A stretch of 29,135 nucleotides of DNA from a virus: positions 1-29,135 of the IMG/VR virus record IMGVR_UViG_3300025087_000258. One strand, 5' to 3'. Of this stretch, positions 22,198-28,827 are shown piece after piece; position 1 is the first letter of the stretch, and each line of letters opens with the position of its first letter. The position numbers were made by a program, and so were the translations under genes. The notes under the pieces are model-generated. The model was not told where the DNA came from, made no database searches, and saw nothing but the letters and a program-made list of their open reading frames with translations.

Positions 22198-23892
22198 TCA
22201 TCCTGTGTCTCGCAACATTATCTCCTCGAATTGCCGCATCCTGTCAGCTTCTTGCTCGTCTTCGTTTTCTTTCAGCATTGACTGGTGCTTAGCATCAAAA
22301 TAAACCCCTTTCAAAATTGAACGTGCGACGAGCTCCAGTCCCTCGGCTTCCGACATTTCCCTTTTTTCTGCGATAGATACATCAATCGTCAACATTGTCG
22401 CGGCCACCGATACGGCATTCTCCACTTCCATTCGCACAACTTTGGCGGGATCAATCACGTCTTTGCCAATCGCAATTCCTCCGCAATTCTCTTGAATTAA
22501 CTCGTAGGGAGCTTTTAAGGCTTCAGTTAACACGCCTTCGGGCAACTTTTCCGCGATCTTTTTCAAGCATAATCCTCCTCCCTCGACATATCCTTCCTCT
22601 AAAGCCGCTTTGCACGCATACACTCCATCGTCAATTTTTAGTTTTAGATACAGTCCCTCTTTATCGGTATCCGCGCCAACTCGGATCACCCCCACCGCAG
22701 ATGAAAGACTGGCGATTCTTTTTTCCAACGAAATGCGGGTCAATTCATTTCTCGATTCTTCAACTTGTTTTTTTAACACTTTGCATCTCTCGTACACCAA
22801 TGAGCCGTCGCCCCGTTTCGCCTTTTCGCCCTTGCCGCCAAGAAGCACCGCATCCTCTTTGTTTTCGGTGTCTTTTACCACAATTTTTTCAGCAAAACCC
22901 AAATCTTCGGCAACAACATTCACTAATTTCTTTCCTGTGTCTTTGTCGATTAAGGTCGCTCCAGTATAAACCGCCAAATCTTCCAACTGCTCGGTGCGAA
23001 GCGAGGGAGATTTTATGGGATAACAAAATAATCCGTTTTTGGTGGTTTCTACCAAAGACTTAATAACTCCTCCCGAAAATTCTGGAGCGAATAAAGCGAG
23101 TTTAGGAACCTTGCAATTATTGAGCAATGCCACAATCTCAAACGGATTATCGAGCTTGTAGTTTGTGATAAACACCGCCACATCTTCGGCTATCATCTCA
23201 AATCTTTCGGGCTTGTTGATAAAAGCTCGGTGGGCGAGTTTCGCGGGGAATCTCATTCCTCTCACCACCTCGGTTTCAATTTCCCCCTTATAGCCCTCGA
23301 CAACGTCAATATGATTATCTATAAACTTTCCAGTTGCGTCCCTACCAATTTCAAATACCATTTTCGCCACGACTTTGGAAATTTCTGGTTCTTTGGTTGA
23401 GATAAAAGCGATTTTCTCAAGCTCGGCCAGAGTCTTAATCGGCTTGGAAACCTTTTTGATTTCTTCCACCACCAAATCTTTGGCCAATTTCATGTCTCGT
23501 GCCATTACTACGACATCTTTTTCTTTTTTACCGCCTAAAGAAGCCGAGGGGGTGTCGTCCGTTAATCCCTGAAATGTATCGGCGATAATTTTTCCCGCAA
23601 TGACCCCCGTTGAAGTCGTGCCGTCTCCAACCCGTTGATTAGTTTTTGAAATGGCCTCCTTGAACGCATCGGCGGCGGCTCTCTCGTGTTCATCTTTCAA
23701 AATTACGTTTTCCGCCACATAAAAACCGTCGTCCGCGATACGGGGGCCGCGGTTATAACTTCTAGGAAGAATAGCTGAACGTCCACTCGGCCCCAAGGTT
23801 GGAGCGATAGCTTCCACCACCTTCATCACGCCCGATAAAATCTTAGCGCGGGCTTGATTTCCGATTAAAATACTTTTGTATTTTTCTTGCAT
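22198..23892 (-). CDS. groEL: Phage-encoded chaperonin, GroEL family
   Basis: The 564-aa product covers a full group I chaperonin. The ATP site is present: TLGPSGR (32-38), ADDG with Asp55 (53-56), GDGTTSTG with Asp90 (89-96) and, in the C-terminal half, IDDGVYACKAALEEGYVEGGG-like sequence around 420-440 with Asp422, so ATPase residues are kept. The apical domain is divergent, and an extra charged loop occurs near 117-130. The usual Gly-Gly-Met tail is replaced by an acidic/basic tail. It probably forms a ring that folds phage proteins such as the capsid. No GroES gene is seen nearby. It starts directly at the stop of the preceding gene (TAA-ATG). Confidence 0.92.
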   Translation of the reverse strand: MQEKYKSILIGNQARAKILSGVMKVVEAIAPTLGPSGRSAILPRSYNRGPRIADDGFYVAENVILKDEHERAAADAFKEAISKTNQRVGDGTTSTGVIAGKIIADTFQGLTDDTPSASLGGKKEKDVVVMARDMKLAKDLVVEEIKKVSKPIKTLAELEKIAFISTKEPEISKVVAKMVFEIGRDATGKFIDNHIDVVEGYKGEIETEVVRGMRFPAKLAHRAFINKPERFEMIAEDVAVFITNYKLDNPFEIVALLNNCKVPKLALFAPEFSGGVIKSLVETTKNGLFCYPIKSPSLRTEQLEDLAVYTGATLIDKDTGKKLVNVVAEDLGFAEKIVVKDTENKEDAVLLGGKGEKAKRGDGSLVYERCKVLKKQVEESRNELTRISLEKRIASLSSAVGVIRVGADTDKEGLYLKLKIDDGVYACKAALEEGYVEGGGLCLKKIAEKLPEGVLTEALKAPYELIQENCGGIAIGKDVIDPAKVVRMEVENAVSVAATMLTIDVSIAEKREMSEAEGLELVARSILKGVYFDAKHQSMLKENEDEQEADRMRQFEEIMLRDTG

Positions 23893-24132
23893 TTATTTTA
23901 TCGAGTGAGGGTGTAGTTCGCCACGCTCCGGTTTTTCCACTTGCGGTTTTATTTCGGTGGGAGAATCCGTAATAATACATTTTATTCCGTAAACTGTCGT
24001 CTGATCGGAAAGTTGGAGACGACCAAGTTCATCGCGCGTCCCTTCGATAACGTCTTTTAGGGGGTCAGAAATTAGCGCGGCAACTTCAAGGTCTGCGCGG
24101 TTGGTATAATTTTTGGAGAGTAATTTCGCCAT
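23893..24132 (-). CDS. Unknown 79-aa protein directly before groEL
   Basis: I prefer the ATG at 24132 (TGA-T-ATG after the previous gene, GAGGGG about 10 nt upstream); a GTG at 24141 is possible but too close to that SD-like site. The sequence has DELGRLQLSDQTTVYGIKCI and an acidic/Pro-rich tail. It shows no GroES mobile loop or beta pattern, so I do not call it a co-chaperonin, although its coupling to groEL invites the question. Family unknown. Confidence 0.55.
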   Translation of the reverse strand: MAKLLSKNYTNRADLEVAALISDPLKDVIEGTRDELGRLQLSDQTTVYGIKCIITDSPTEIKPQVEKPERGELHPHSIK

Positions 24133-24133
24133 A

Positions 24134-24316
24134 TCATTCACGCCCCTCTTCGCAGTATTCTTCTACCGCGCCGAGGTTGTTCTTAATCCGACTATAGATC
24201 TTTTCCCAATTTTTTACAATATCCTCTTGGGGCGAGGGCGGATAATTCTTTTCTAATCTTGTCCCGGGTCTTTTGCAACTATTTTCAATCTTGGGCTTTT
24301 TTAAGGGGAATTTCAT
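24134..24316 (-). CDS. Unknown 60-aa basic protein
   Basis: ATG at 24316 overlaps the stop of the NinG-like gene (ATGA), which decides this start over an upstream one at 24349. The N-terminus is basic (MKFPLKKPKIENSCKRPGTR) and the C-terminus acidic (VEEYCEEGRE). The middle QEDIVKNWEKIYSRIKN is helical. No family recognised. It belongs to a tightly overlapped series with its neighbours on both sides. Confidence 0.55.
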   Translation of the reverse strand: MKFPLKKPKIENSCKRPGTRLEKNYPPSPQEDIVKNWEKIYSRIKNNLGAVEEYCEEGRE

Positions 24317-24702
24317 AATGCGGATAATTCTTTTCTCAACTGCTTGCACAACTCTTTCTCAATAAATCTATCGTGATGACCTCTTTGTTCGCTTCTGAAT
24401 AATAATAAATTATATTCTTTCTTGCCGAGTTTTTTTTCTACAAATTTGTCGTGATCGCGGGGATTATTCTCGAAATACTGATGACACGGAATCGAGCAAA
24501 GAATAAAACAATTTTTTTTGTCATATCTCACTACTTCGCGCGACCTTTGTTTGTAATGGGACACTCCCAAATTCATTGAGTTCGGTTCGTGCCGTTTGCC
24601 GCATTTCTCGCATTGGTAATTTCTTTCAGCCCGAATAATCTTAGAAAATAAAACATCTGATTGCCTGCGCTTAACTCCTTTTTTAATCCCCCAGAATCCC
24701 AT
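24313..24702 (-). CDS. NinG-like HNH/zinc recombination protein
   Basis: A 129-aa protein with SDVLFSKIIRAERNYQCEKC (C31/C34), GVSHYKQRSREVVRYDKKN (His49) and CFILCSIPCHQYFENNPRDH (C65, C69, C73, H74). This arrangement matches the phage lambda NinG family of HNH-related zinc proteins, which act in recombination with phage proteins, though the C-terminal part differs. It is encoded in the early/replication block, as expected. An HNH homing enzyme is less likely because it lies in a compact operon with overlapping neighbours. Confidence 0.7.
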   Translation of the reverse strand: MGFWGIKKGVKRRQSDVLFSKIIRAERNYQCEKCGKRHEPNSMNLGVSHYKQRSREVVRYDKKNCFILCSIPCHQYFENNPRDHDKFVEKKLGKKEYNLLLFRSEQRGHHDRFIEKELCKQLRKELSAL

Positions 24703-25061
24703 TTTGTTTCTTCTTCAGAACTAATTTATTCAATGCTTCGCGCAAATAATACTCAAATAAATAACAAAATGTTTCATCATTTTCAATTTTTATGGGGATT
24801 TCTTTGTAGTTCATAATAGCAAATATCAGATGCGCAATCTCATGTCCCTTTGGGGATATGTAAGATACGAAAATCTTTGCCTTTCTCACCTACGAATGAA
24901 AAATATGTGGCATCATTTTTATTATAACTTTCCCAGTCAGCTCCTTCATAGTCGTCTTTCGTGACGTTTTTTCGAGCTAAAACTTCGACAGCTGATAAGG
25001 GTTCATTGATAAGAAATATGCAAGAAGAGTTATAGACAGGTTCGGATAGGATAAATTTCAT
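24683..25061 (-). pseudogene. HExxH-motif protein split by a +1 frameshift
   Basis: Two frames make one protein. The first, from ATG 25061, runs about 70 residues to DFRILHIPKG and stops at 24840. The second frame continues from the same point as HEIAHLIFAIMNYKEIPIKI then NDETFCYLFEYYLREALNKL and ends at 24683. The join gives the metal-binding HEIAH motif right after IPKG, and the whole resembles small phage Zn-peptidase-like proteins with an NDE(T)..CYL tail. The switch needs +1 at GGG-ACA in the stretch CCCCAAAGGGACATGAG. This may be a mutation, an assembly error, or programmed frameshifting. The second frame on its own starts only with GTG and has no sensible N-terminus. Confidence 0.6.
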
Positions 25062-25083
25062 GTGTGGTTTCTTTCTAAGATAC

Positions 25084-25155
25084 TCATTTTTGGCAAGATT
25101 TGCCCCCCAGGAACGATTTTACGGCGTTTTTGGTGATAAGGTACGGGCGGGTCAT
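25084..25155 (-). CDS. Possible 23-aa peptide or gene remnant
   Basis: ATG at 25155 overlaps the stop of the previous gene (ATGA). The product MTRPYLITKNAVKSFLGGKS plus CQK ends early. The start looks like the beginning of a longer protein, so a truncated gene is as likely as a real peptide. Confidence 0.25.
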   Translation of the reverse strand: MTRPYLITKNAVKSFLGGKSCQK

Positions 25156-25340
25156 ATCTTTTCCTCTATTTTAGATTTGAGGCCATCTGCATCTATTAAG
25201 TATGCAGGAATAATTATTTCGCAATCATGATTAAACTTCATCTCCTCAATCAATTTGAGGATGCGGATGCGTTCTGATTCTATCCCTGTTTTCGCTCCGT
25301 CATTGTATGCGTGAACCATATCGGGATTCTCTTTTTTCAT
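25152..25340 (-). CDS. Unknown 62-aa protein
   Basis: A small helical, acidic protein (GAKTGIESERIRILKLIEEM in the middle). It sits in the compact early operon and its stop overlaps the next possible start (ATGA). The leader is A/T-rich without SD. No family or motif recognised. Confidence 0.5.
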   Translation of the reverse strand: MKKENPDMVHAYNDGAKTGIESERIRILKLIEEMKFNHDCEIIIPAYLIDADGLKSKIEEKI

Positions 25341-25370
25341 ATTTTTATTTCTCAGGATGTAAGATTCTGA

Positions 25371-26429
25371 CTAAGTTCTTAAACTGGGTTTATAATCAAG
25401 TTTCCAGCGGGATAATTTATAACATCTCTCCATCGCTTCCTGCGGAGTTTTCATGGTCGGAGCAACTCGGACATAAATCATTTCGTTAAACTTTGACGGG
25501 TCAGCATCCCGAAAATAAACGTATTCATTTCCGTTACCGTCTTTCAAACTCTGTAGTCTCCATAACTCACCATATTCGTCTTCGGCGAATTTTTCCCCCT
25601 TGAGTTCTTTTAAGATTTTATTTCCTCCCAAATAACGCATAGCAACTGAACGCTGGTCTTGGTTTTCAATTTTAATGGCTTCTTGAGCGGACAAAGTTTT
25701 ATTAGTGATTGATGCCCACAAGTCTTTTTCAAAAAATACACCGTCCAAAAAATATCCCTGTAATCCGTCAGGCCATGAAATAGCAGGTACAGTTTGGGAA
25801 TGAAATTGGTTTGAGTCATTTATGCGAATTTCGGGGGCGGGTGCAGTATAAATTGTATCTTCCCATTCAACGACATAACCACACCCAGCTTTTCGAGCGT
25901 CAAAAAAGCACCTATAAATTGCATCGGCTTTTTGGCTATTTTTATCTTTTCTATGCTGGAGAAATTCGAAATCATCAACCCAATAATCGAAGTCATAATC
26001 TATAGAGGCGCGGAAGGCGCTGAAGGCAGTAAAGGCGCGGAAGGCGCTGAAGGCGCTGGAGGCGCTGGAGGCGCTGGAGACGCGGAAGGCGCTGGAGGCG
26101 CTGGAGGCGCGGGAGGCGCTGAAGGCGCTGGAGGCGCTGAAGGCGCTGGAGGCGCTGAAGGCGCTGAAGGCGCGGAAGGCGCTGAAGGCGCTGGAGGCGC
26201 GGGAGGCGGCACCCAATAATTTTTTATCTGTCCAATCGGTGCAAAAAATAATCTCACTGGGAAACTTACATTCTGCAAAAATATAAGACTTTTTCAATGC
26301 TTCAACAATTTTTTCCTTCTCGAAACGAAAAGACTGCAAATTGACTTGCCCAATTTCTTCAATTAAGGCAAGAGTTTTGTCCGTGAATCCTCTCTTTTTT
26401 TCCGCATCAGTTTTAAGCATATTAATCAT
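25371..26429 (-). CDS. DUF6745-like protein with a three-residue repeat domain
   Basis: A 352-aa protein. The N-terminal 70 residues contain a helix and a short strand block (FRFEKEKIVEALKKSYIFAE). Residues about 76-141 are a low-complexity run of A-S/F-S/R triplets (SAFSAFRAFSAFSASSAF) from a 9-bp minisatellite. The C-terminal part (about 255-345: VAMRYLGGNKILKELKGEKF, EYGELWRLQSLKDG, YVRVAPTMKTPQEAMERCYK) resembles the DUF6745 domain, recognised from memory. Such proteins are commonly next to a small partner like that at 26491. Their function is unknown. The repeat interrupts an otherwise folded protein and may vary in length. Confidence 0.65.
   Translation of the reverse strand: MINMLKTDAEKKRGFTDKTLALIEEIGQVNLQSFRFEKEKIVEALKKSYIFAECKFPSEIIFCTDWTDKKLLGAASRASSAFSAFRAFSAFSASSAFSASSAFSASRASSASSAFRVSSASSASSAFSAFRAFTAFSAFRASIDYDFDYWVDDFEFLQHRKDKNSQKADAIYRCFFDARKAGCGYVVEWEDTIYTAPAPEIRINDSNQFHSQTVPAISWPDGLQGYFLDGVFFEKDLWASITNKTLSAQEAIKIENQDQRSVAMRYLGGNKILKELKGEKFAEDEYGELWRLQSLKDGNGNEYVYFRDADPSKFNEMIYVRVAPTMKTPQEAMERCYKLSRWKLDYKPSLRT
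26007..26204. repeat. 9-bp minisatellite, 22 units
   Basis: Twenty-two consecutive 9-bp units of form GGCGCTGGA (8 units), GGCGCTGAA (7), GGCGCGGAA (3), GGCGCGGGA (2), GACGCGGAA (1) and GGCAGTAAA (1). On the coding (minus) strand each unit is GCC-TYC-NGC, encoding A-(S/F)-(S/R). Its GC content is far above the neighbouring AT-rich sequence. All six frames are mostly open, so long frames here on the other strand are by-products. Slippage and unequal crossing over would change length in 3-residue steps without breaking the gene. Confidence 0.95.
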
Positions 26430-26490
26430 TCACTTTATGTGGGCAGACTTTATAAAACGCTTTCGCCTAGAAAGAAACAAAGTAAAGTAC

Positions 26491-26841
26491 TCAATCCTGC
26501 ACTTTTCTATCCGCTAGCTCGTTATACTCAAACTGTACTTGAAAATAATACAATCCTTTTTCAAGAGTGTGCGGCTCATGTCCTCCTACTTTTTCATGGA
26601 CAATCTGCGCCGTACCCGACTTCACTTTAAGAAAATATCCGCCTCCGTCTTGAGCAAATTCAAGCTCCGCTTCTTTGTCTTTGACAATGACGTGATTGTG
26701 TCCCGATTCGCTGTGAGCGACGACCAGCCTCTCTGTTAAGGGACTGAATGTAAACTCTATGTCTGAAGCATCAAGCTGAATGATTAAGACATCTCCTTGC
26801 GCCCTGATTCTTGTATCTCCGTTTGGATAGATTTTGTTCAT
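26491..26841 (-). CDS. Conserved small partner of the DUF6745-like protein (116 aa)
   Basis: The pattern RIRAQGDVLIIQLDASD, VVAHSESGHNHVI (GH.H motif), FLKVKSGTAQIVHEKVGGHE and LEKGLYYFQVQFEYNELADR matches a small beta-rich protein that I know, in many bacteria and phages, as the neighbour of DUF6745 proteins (motifs of the RQGDVLL ... GH.H.I ... LPAG.Y.V..QREY type). The His residues could bind metal. It lies 61 bp upstream of the repeat-containing gene, transcribed together. Function of the pair is unknown. Confidence 0.65.
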   Translation of the reverse strand: MNKIYPNGDTRIRAQGDVLIIQLDASDIEFTFSPLTERLVVAHSESGHNHVIVKDKEAELEFAQDGGGYFLKVKSGTAQIVHEKVGGHEPHTLEKGLYYFQVQFEYNELADRKVQD

Positions 26842-26869
26842 GATTAGTTCTTAACTTTTAATAAACTAA

Positions 26870-27193
26870 CTAAATAACTGATTGGTTTTGCTCGACTTTT
26901 GGTGAGATAAAAACTTTAGGCGCTCTCCAACATTCACACTTTTCTCCTTTGGAGTGCCATCTATTATCTTCACATTTCCACTCGCCGTTTTTTCTTCTGT
27001 TTCTTTCTTCAATCTGCTGTGGTGTGAAAACTCCTAAAATCTCAAAGGTGTTTATTACTTCCTCCCCAATCTGAATAAACTTCTTGCCTCTCTCGATTTC
27101 ACTTAAAACAGATTCGACCTTATCTTGTTCCAGCCAAATTTCTATACTGCCACGGGCTATTAAACAACGAAGATTTTTGGCGAGTTCATTCAT
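26870..27193 (-). CDS. Unknown early protein with Cys/His C-terminus (107 aa)
   Basis: Its start overlaps the stop of the initiator gene (ATGA), so the two are coupled. The first 60 residues form helix and strand around EEVINTFEILGVFTPQQIEE. The C-terminal part NRRKNGEWKCEDNRWHSKGE followed by CECW has three Cys and a His and could bind zinc. I have seen similar INT..I.GIF ... RRKNG.W.C ... WH..GE.CEC proteins in phage genomes without known function. It may modulate replication, given its coupling. Confidence 0.55.
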   Translation of the reverse strand: MNELAKNLRCLIARGSIEIWLEQDKVESVLSEIERGKKFIQIGEEVINTFEILGVFTPQQIEERNRRKNGEWKCEDNRWHSKGEKCECWRAPKVFISPKVEQNQSVI

Positions 27194-27915
27194 ATCTTGG
27201 CAATTTTATTAACTGACTGCTTCTGTTGATGTTTTTTAAGGAAAACTATTAACGCACCTAATTTATCTTCCAAAGCGAGTGGGGTGGTAATTGTCGGGGC
27301 GTACTGTGAGGCGTTGGACTCTGGTAAAAGGGCTATTATCTGTTTTAGCTTATATTCTCCGTGAGCCTCTAAAAGCCTGGAAAGGGACTTACGCTGGGTT
27401 ACGTTCGCATATAGCCTCTTAAAAGACGGGTTAATCGGTTCAAATAGGGCTATAAGAGGGTTTATTTTATCCGCGACACCTGTGTCGCTAGTAGTTACTA
27501 ACTTATCTTTACTTAACTTAACTTTACTTAACTTACAGGGACGTTTACGTAACGGTTCAGTAACATCATTGTTACGTAACGGTAACGTACTTTTTTTGTA
27601 TAAATCACTACGAATTGATTGGTATTCTTTCCATTTTGGATGTTCAATATATTCAAATCCATCAATAGAATACACAGTAATTAAGCCATTTTTCTCAATT
27701 TCGTTACGGAAACGTAACGCTTCCGTAACGGACATTGATTCATTGTAGGGAAATATCTGCGCTCGTAAATAAGCGGGGTCGGCACGTAATTTACCATCAT
27801 CATCGGCTAATGTTATCATACCAATAAATAACAACTTTGCCTCATTAGACAATTTCCCAAACTGTCCTGATTCCCATATTTTGACGTACACCATTCTGCG
27901 TTGGTTATTAGCCAT
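27190..27915 (-). CDS. Replication initiator, DnaD/replisome-organiser-like
   Basis: The 241-aa product starts with a winged-helix domain (RMVYVKIWESGQFGKLSNEA, LLFIGMITLADDDGKLRADP, FEYIEHPKWKEYQSIRSD) typical of phage replisome organiser N-terminal domains of DnaD type. A Lys/Ser-rich linker (KLSKVKLSKDKLVTTSD, about 127-143) follows, then a helical C-terminal domain (about 145-241) that would recruit helicase or loader. It binds the origin and starts replication. Linker DNA has a 15-bp direct repeat, and five CGTAACG-type heptamers fall within the gene, as in lambda O, where iterons lie inside the initiator gene. Confidence 0.72.
   Translation of the reverse strand: MANNQRRMVYVKIWESGQFGKLSNEAKLLFIGMITLADDDGKLRADPAYLRAQIFPYNESMSVTEALRFRNEIEKNGLITVYSIDGFEYIEHPKWKEYQSIRSDLYKKSTLPLRNNDVTEPLRKRPCKLSKVKLSKDKLVTTSDTGVADKINPLIALFEPINPSFKRLYANVTQRKSLSRLLEAHGEYKLKQIIALLPESNASQYAPTITTPLALEDKLGALIVFLKKHQQKQSVNKIAKI
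27505..27534. repeat. 15-bp direct repeat in the initiator linker
   Basis: CTTTACTTAACTTAA at 27505-27519 and CTTTACTTAACTTAC at 27520-27534. It encodes the KLSKV/KLSKD linker and is very AT-rich, a possible unwinding element next to the CGTAACG cluster. Confidence 0.6.
27548..27731. repeat. CGTAACG heptamer cluster, candidate iterons
   Basis: CGTAACG occurs at 27548, 27575, 27713 and 27724, and its complement CGTTACG at 27702. Two more partial copies lie near 27582 and 27400. The heptamers are inside the initiator gene and overlap Leu-Arg / Arg-Asn codons. This is a candidate origin, but the codon pairs TTA-CGT and CGT-AAC could explain part of it. Confidence 0.4.
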
Positions 27916-27918
27916 ATC

Positions 27919-28395
27919 TTACGAATACAAAACATTTACACAAGCAAATTCACCAAAAATTCTTTTTGCGTTAAGGTTATACGCTTCTGCCGCGTCTTTC
28001 TCACTTTCAAAAGAACCAAGATAAATTCCCCCAAAATTTTTGTCATATATTTGTGAATACCATTTACTTATACGCTTATTCCGATATACTCCTTTATATT
28101 TTGATGAATTCCCCCAACTTTTTGTTTTGTTCATACAATTTTGACTTCGTGTGGCTATTCTAAGGTTTTCTCTTTGATTATCTAGTTTATTTCTATTTAT
28201 ATGGTCACAAAATTCTACTCCTTTTGGTTGTAGTATTTCTCGGTGCATAAATATATCCTTGCGTACCCCACGACGACCAATAGTTCTTACTGCGTATCCC
28301 CAATTACTTGCATGCCATTTAAAAGAGTTTAGATATTCAAAATCTTTATCGTCCACTAATGATATTTTTCCTTTAGTTAATTTAATTTCACGCAT
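27919..28395 (-). CDS. HNH-AP2 homing endonuclease
   Basis: I use the ATG at 28395 (158 aa) because MREIKLTKGKISLVDDKDFE is the typical N-terminus; the frame continues upstream into a structured non-coding element. Domain 1 (about 1-95) is HNH: FMHREIL (His51), EFCDHINRNKLDN (Asp64-His65, Asn68), ENLRIAT (Asn77). Domain 2 (about 99-151) is an AP2-type DNA-binding fold: YKGVYRNKRISKWYSQI then YLGSFESEKDAAEAYN and AKRIFGEFA. This pair is a common phage free-standing homing nuclease. It sits directly upstream of the initiator gene in the same orientation. Confidence 0.85.
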   Translation of the reverse strand: MREIKLTKGKISLVDDKDFEYLNSFKWHASNWGYAVRTIGRRGVRKDIFMHREILQPKGVEFCDHINRNKLDNQRENLRIATRSQNCMNKTKSWGNSSKYKGVYRNKRISKWYSQIYDKNFGGIYLGSFESEKDAAEAYNLNAKRIFGEFACVNVLYS

Positions 28396-28424
28396 ACTCG
28401 TAAACTTAAATCCGCCAGTCCAGT

Positions 28425-28503
28425 GGCGACAAAAGTACAAAAGCACATTTGTTTCTGGGCTGACGGGTTAAAATCTACGATGATAGTGCTTTTTATTGTC
28501 GCC
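28425..28503 (-). ncRNA. Large stem-loop upstream of the HNH-AP2 gene
   Basis: Two nested perfect 8-bp stems: GGCGACAA/TTGTCGCC (28425-28432 with 28496-28503) and AAAAGCAC/GTGCTTTT (28439-28446 with 28486-28493), separated by a small internal loop and capped by about 39 nt. It lies in the gap before the HNH-AP2 start (minus strand) and could be a regulatory leader or part of the nuclease-associated mobile element. Whether it is transcribed is unknown. Confidence 0.4.
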
Positions 28504-28551
28504 ATAGTCTCTTAATTTTAACTCTAGGTTTAAGAAGATGCAATAGGGGAG

Positions 28552-28560
28552 TTATCCACA
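28552..28560 (+). promoter_or_regulatory. DnaA box
   Basis: A perfect TTATCCACA in the gap between the winged-helix gene and the HNH-AP2 gene, about 640 bp upstream (minus strand) of the initiator gene start. Same sequence as 19964-19972. Confidence 0.45.
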
Positions 28561-28582
28561 GTTCTAATTCCATAATAATACT

Positions 28583-28822
28583 TCATATCATCGCCATCTG
28601 CTTAGGTTCTAATTTAGGAATGAGCCGATACCAATAAATCGTCTGACGTTCTGGGTCGTGCTTGCCTTCGATGGTGTGACCGTCTTGTTTTAAGTCAAAA
28701 ATACGAGCGCCTACGCGAGCTAAACCCAAATGTATAGCGCCGTAAACAATATCGCAAATTTCGATGGTTGAGTGCCATTCGTAGTCGGAAAGTAGATTAA
28801 GAAGTTTTTGTTTCTGGCTCAT
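28583..28822 (-). CDS. Winged-helix protein (79 aa)
   Basis: QKQKLLNLLSDYEWHSTIEI (about 3-22), GLARVGARIFDLKQDGHTIE and QTIYWYRL form a compact winged helix of the kind that reads DNA or regulates replication genes. It follows the zinc-ribbon gene after 5 bp, so both are likely co-transcribed. Probable regulator or initiator-associated protein; exact role unknown. Confidence 0.65.
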   Translation of the reverse strand: MSQKQKLLNLLSDYEWHSTIEICDIVYGAIHLGLARVGARIFDLKQDGHTIEGKHDPERQTIYWYRLIPKLEPKQMAMI

Positions 28823-28827
28823 GGTTT

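Noticed and set aside
22395-23063. 222-aa plus-strand frame opposite groEL.
   Set aside because: Arg/Pro-rich shadow of groEL with no recognisable domain.
25932-26278. Long frames over the minisatellite: a collagen-like GAE/GAG frame on the plus strand and a PSAP-rich frame on the minus strand.
   Set aside because: Both are by-products of the 9-bp repeat, which is open in several frames. Neither has flanking coding sequence, and the DUF6745-like frame explains the region.
28530-28586. 18-aa minus-strand frame (MKYYYGIRTVDNSPIASS) overlapping the winged-helix stop by ATGA.
   Set aside because: Too short, without an SD site, and it runs across the DnaA box. Position alone is not enough evidence.
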